NCBI GenBank assembly: GCA_900549945.1
Contig: URQJ01000058.1
Span: forward strand, 1 to 10,202
Length of the DNA stretch: 10,202 nucleotides
Direction: 5' to 3'
From: an uncultured Oscillospiraceae bacterium
Lineage (GTDB): Bacteria > Bacillota > Clostridia > Oscillospirales > Acutalibacteraceae
Every line of letters starts with the position of its first letter. The first letter of the stretch is position 1. A program made the position numbers and the translations under genes. This document shows, piece after piece, positions 9,109-10,202 of this stretch. The notes beneath the pieces were generated by a model. That model was given only the letters and a program-made list of their open reading frames with translations. It had not been told where the DNA came from and searched no databases.

Positions 9109-9187
9109 TTTCAAAACCTCTTTCTTTGCTACAGTCACCGCGCGGCGGAGCCGGCGGAAAATCGCTTTTTGAATTTCAACGGTTTTC

Positions 9188-9215
9188 ATTATACACCGTT
9201 TTCCGGAAAAATCAA
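9188..9215 (-). promoter_or_regulatory. Sigma-A-type promoter of the arginine operon
   Basis: On the minus strand -35 TTGATT (9210-9215) and a perfect -10 TATAAT (9188-9193) are separated by 16 bases. The start of transcription is expected near 9181, giving a leader of about 73 bases before argG. The leader is too short for a T-box and shows no clear terminator. No second convincing promoter was found between here and the terminator near 290, so one long mRNA is likely. Confidence 0.8.
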
Positions 9216-9222
9216 CCCCCAA

Positions 9223-9240
9223 AGTGAATATTTATTCATG
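9223..9240. promoter_or_regulatory. ARG box (ArgR/AhrC operator)
   Basis: The core TGAATATTTATTCA (9225-9238) has complete TGAAT and ATTCA half-sites around a 4-base A/T centre. It fits the ARG consensus, a TGAAT half-site, four A/T bases and ATTCA. The minus-strand 18-mer CATGAATAAATATTCACT matches the Bacillus AhrC box CATGAATAAAAATTCAAG at 15 of 18 positions. It lies just upstream of the -35, centred about 50 bases before the expected start, so it does not overlap the -35 or -10. A hexameric ArgR protein is the expected binder; its gene is not in this window. Confidence 0.85.
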
Positions 9241-9324
9241 TTCGGCAGATTTTCCGTATTTCCAGCCTTTCACGGCCTCATACGCTGAATATTGTCCAGT
9301 TTTTGCAGGAGCGCGGCCATGTTC

Positions 9325-9382
9325 TATACATTTTTTAATGTATGCAATGTATAAAATACAGTCGTATACATTCGTTTATACA
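9325..9382. repeat. Cluster of TGTATA/TATACA half-sites at the hflX 3' end
   Basis: This 58-base AT-rich stretch in GC-rich surroundings contains six TGTAT(A)/(T)ATACA half-sites, beginning near 9325, 9339, 9348, 9355, 9365 and 9377. They form overlapping dyads: ATACATT-TTTT-AATGTAT (9326-9343), TGTAT-AAA-ATACA (9348-9360), and AATGTATA (9346-9353) facing TATACATT (9365-9372). The last half-site includes the hflX stop codon. It could be an operator array, a weak AT-rich 3' structure of hflX, or a divergent set of ARG-type half-sites. It lies 85 bases or more upstream of the ARG box. The function is not known. Confidence 0.5.
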
Positions 9383-10202
9383 CTGCCGTCCTCCGTCAGA
9401 AACGGCTCCAGCAGCGCGAGCTCCCGCGGCTCCACGCGCGCGCGGAGCAAAAGCCCCTCGGCGGTGTATTCCTCCGAGAGCAGCGCGCCCGCGCGGCGCA
9501 GCGCGGCGGCGACGCCAGTCTTTGCAAACGGCAGCAGCGCCGTGACCTCCACGGCTTTCACCGGCAGATTGTCCTCCACGGCCTGCAAAAGCGCCTCGAT
9601 CCCCTCATTTTTCAGCGCGCTGATGCGCACCGCGCCCGGCACGTGCACCGCATCGTCCGGGCTTTCGACGAGATCCCATTTGTTCAGCACCGGGATCACC
9701 GGGCGGTCGCCGCAGCCGAGGCTTTGGAGAATCTCGCCCGTCACATCGAGGTGCACGCGCGCCTCGGGGCTCGAAGCGTCGCAGACGTTCAGGATGATGT
9801 CCGCCGTCGCGGCCTGCTCCAGCGTCGACTTGAACGCCTCGACCAGATGGTGCGGCAGGCGGCGCACGAGGCCGACCGTGTCGATCAGCATGACAGTCTT
9901 GCCGCCGGGCAGCTTCAGCGCGCGGGCCGTGGGGTCGAGCGTCGCGAAGAGCTTGTCCTCGGCGAGCACGCCCGCCTGTGTGAGCAGATTCATCAGCGTC
10001 GACTTGCCCGCGTTCGTGTAGCCGACGAGCGCCACGGTCACCGTGCCGTCCTTTTCACGGCGGCGCTGCGTCTCCTTTCGTCCTGTCTCCACCTTCTTGA
10101 GCTGCTCGCGCAGCGATTCGATGCGCCGGCGGATGTGCCTGCGGTCGGTTTCGAGCTTCGTCTCGCCCGGTCCGCGCGTGCCGATGCCGCCGCCGAGGCG
10201 GG
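9376..10202 (-). CDS. hflX: GTPase HflX, C-terminal part (cut by window edge)
   Basis: The visible 274 residues continue past base 10202, so the N-terminal HflX domain is mostly missing. HflX is a ribosome-associated GTPase that can split stalled 70S ribosomes under stress. The fragment opens with the HflX hallmark GIGTRGPGETKLETDRR (visible residues 6-22), then a basic coiled-coil-like linker and the G domain. This holds G1 GYTNAGKST (60-68), G2 within FATLDPTAR, G3 DTVGLV (the family more often has DTVGFI), G4 NKWD and G5 SAL. A small C-terminal domain follows, ending LLEPFLTEDGSV. The GTG codon inside the linker at 10092 is not a start; homology clearly runs through it. The gene precedes argG on the same strand but is separated by 267 bases with a promoter, so it is an unrelated neighbour. 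Its TAA stop lies in the TGTATA cluster. Confidence 0.95.
   Translation of the reverse strand, partial: RLGGGIGTRGPGETKLETDRRHIRRRIESLREQLKKVETGRKETQRRREKDGTVTVALVGYTNAGKSTLMNLLTQAGVLAEDKLFATLDPTARALKLPGGKTVMLIDTVGLVRRLPHHLVEAFKSTLEQAATADIILNVCDASSPEARVHLDVTGEILQSLGCGDRPVIPVLNKWDLVESPDDAVHVPGAVRISALKNEGIEALLQAVEDNLPVKAVEVTALLPFAKTGVAAALRRAGALLSEEYTAEGLLLRARVEPRELALLEPFLTEDGSV

Noticed and set aside
9109..9189. In-frame upstream ATG giving argG a 27-residue N-terminal extension ([18 protein letters not shown]...), with four arginine codons, as a possible leader peptide or attenuator
   Set aside because: The ATG overlaps the -10 element, so it should not be in the mRNA. There is no ribosome site for it, and no terminator/antiterminator pair is visible in the leader. 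The arginine codons are better explained by GC-rich noncoding sequence.
9325..9382. TnrA/GlnR site or sigma-A promoter within the TGTATA cluster
   Set aside because: The fifth base is T rather than the A needed for the TGTNA half-site. The TATA-like hexamers have no acceptable -35 at 16-18 bases on either strand.

Overview
The window carries a nearly complete arginine-biosynthesis operon, all on the minus strand, from a fairly GC-rich Gram-positive bacterium. The likely source is a Clostridia/Oscillospirales-type Firmicute. That placement is an inference from four things: strong AGGAGG-like ribosome sites, sigma-A-type promoters, an ARG box close to the Bacillus consensus, and the clustered gene order. 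No search was run, so the exact taxon is open.

Reading in the direction of transcription (right to left): the C-terminal part of the ribosome-associated GTPase HflX (10202-9376, cut by the window edge); a 267-bp AT-rich intergenic region with a cluster of TGTATA/TATACA half-sites, a perfect-dyad ARG box and a sigma-A promoter; argG (9108-7879); a short hairpin with a T tract; a Nudix hydrolase gene (7814-7275) whose stop overlaps the proposed argH start; argH (7278-5890); argC (5868-4828); a 187-bp gap; argJ (4640-3426); argB (3429-2554, ATGA overlap with argJ); a GC-rich hairpin; argD (2489-1323); argF (1278-370); a rho-independent terminator (about 250-290); then a separate promoter (193-221) driving a gene of which only the first 51 codons (155-1) are visible.

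Together ArgJ (acetyl transfer and recycling), ArgB, ArgC and ArgD make N-acetylornithine from glutamate by the cyclic acetyl route. ArgJ returns the acetyl group and releases ornithine. ArgF makes citrulline, and ArgG plus ArgH make arginine. The window holds no argA, argE, carA, carB or argR. ArgJ removes the need for argE, while carbamoyl phosphate synthase and the ArgR/AhrC repressor must be encoded elsewhere. Control is probably by an ArgR/AhrC regulator at the ARG box upstream of argG, plus likely arginine feedback on ArgB, which has the N-terminal extension typical of arginine-sensitive enzymes.

Most of this is ordinary metabolism. No exotic new system is evident. The points worth a second look are the Nudix gene built into the operon, the dense TGTATA palindrome cluster at the hflX 3' end, the single ARG box lying just upstream of the -35 rather than over the promoter, an ARG-box-like dyad inside argD, and several intercistronic hairpins, including mutually exclusive pairings in the argC-argJ gap.
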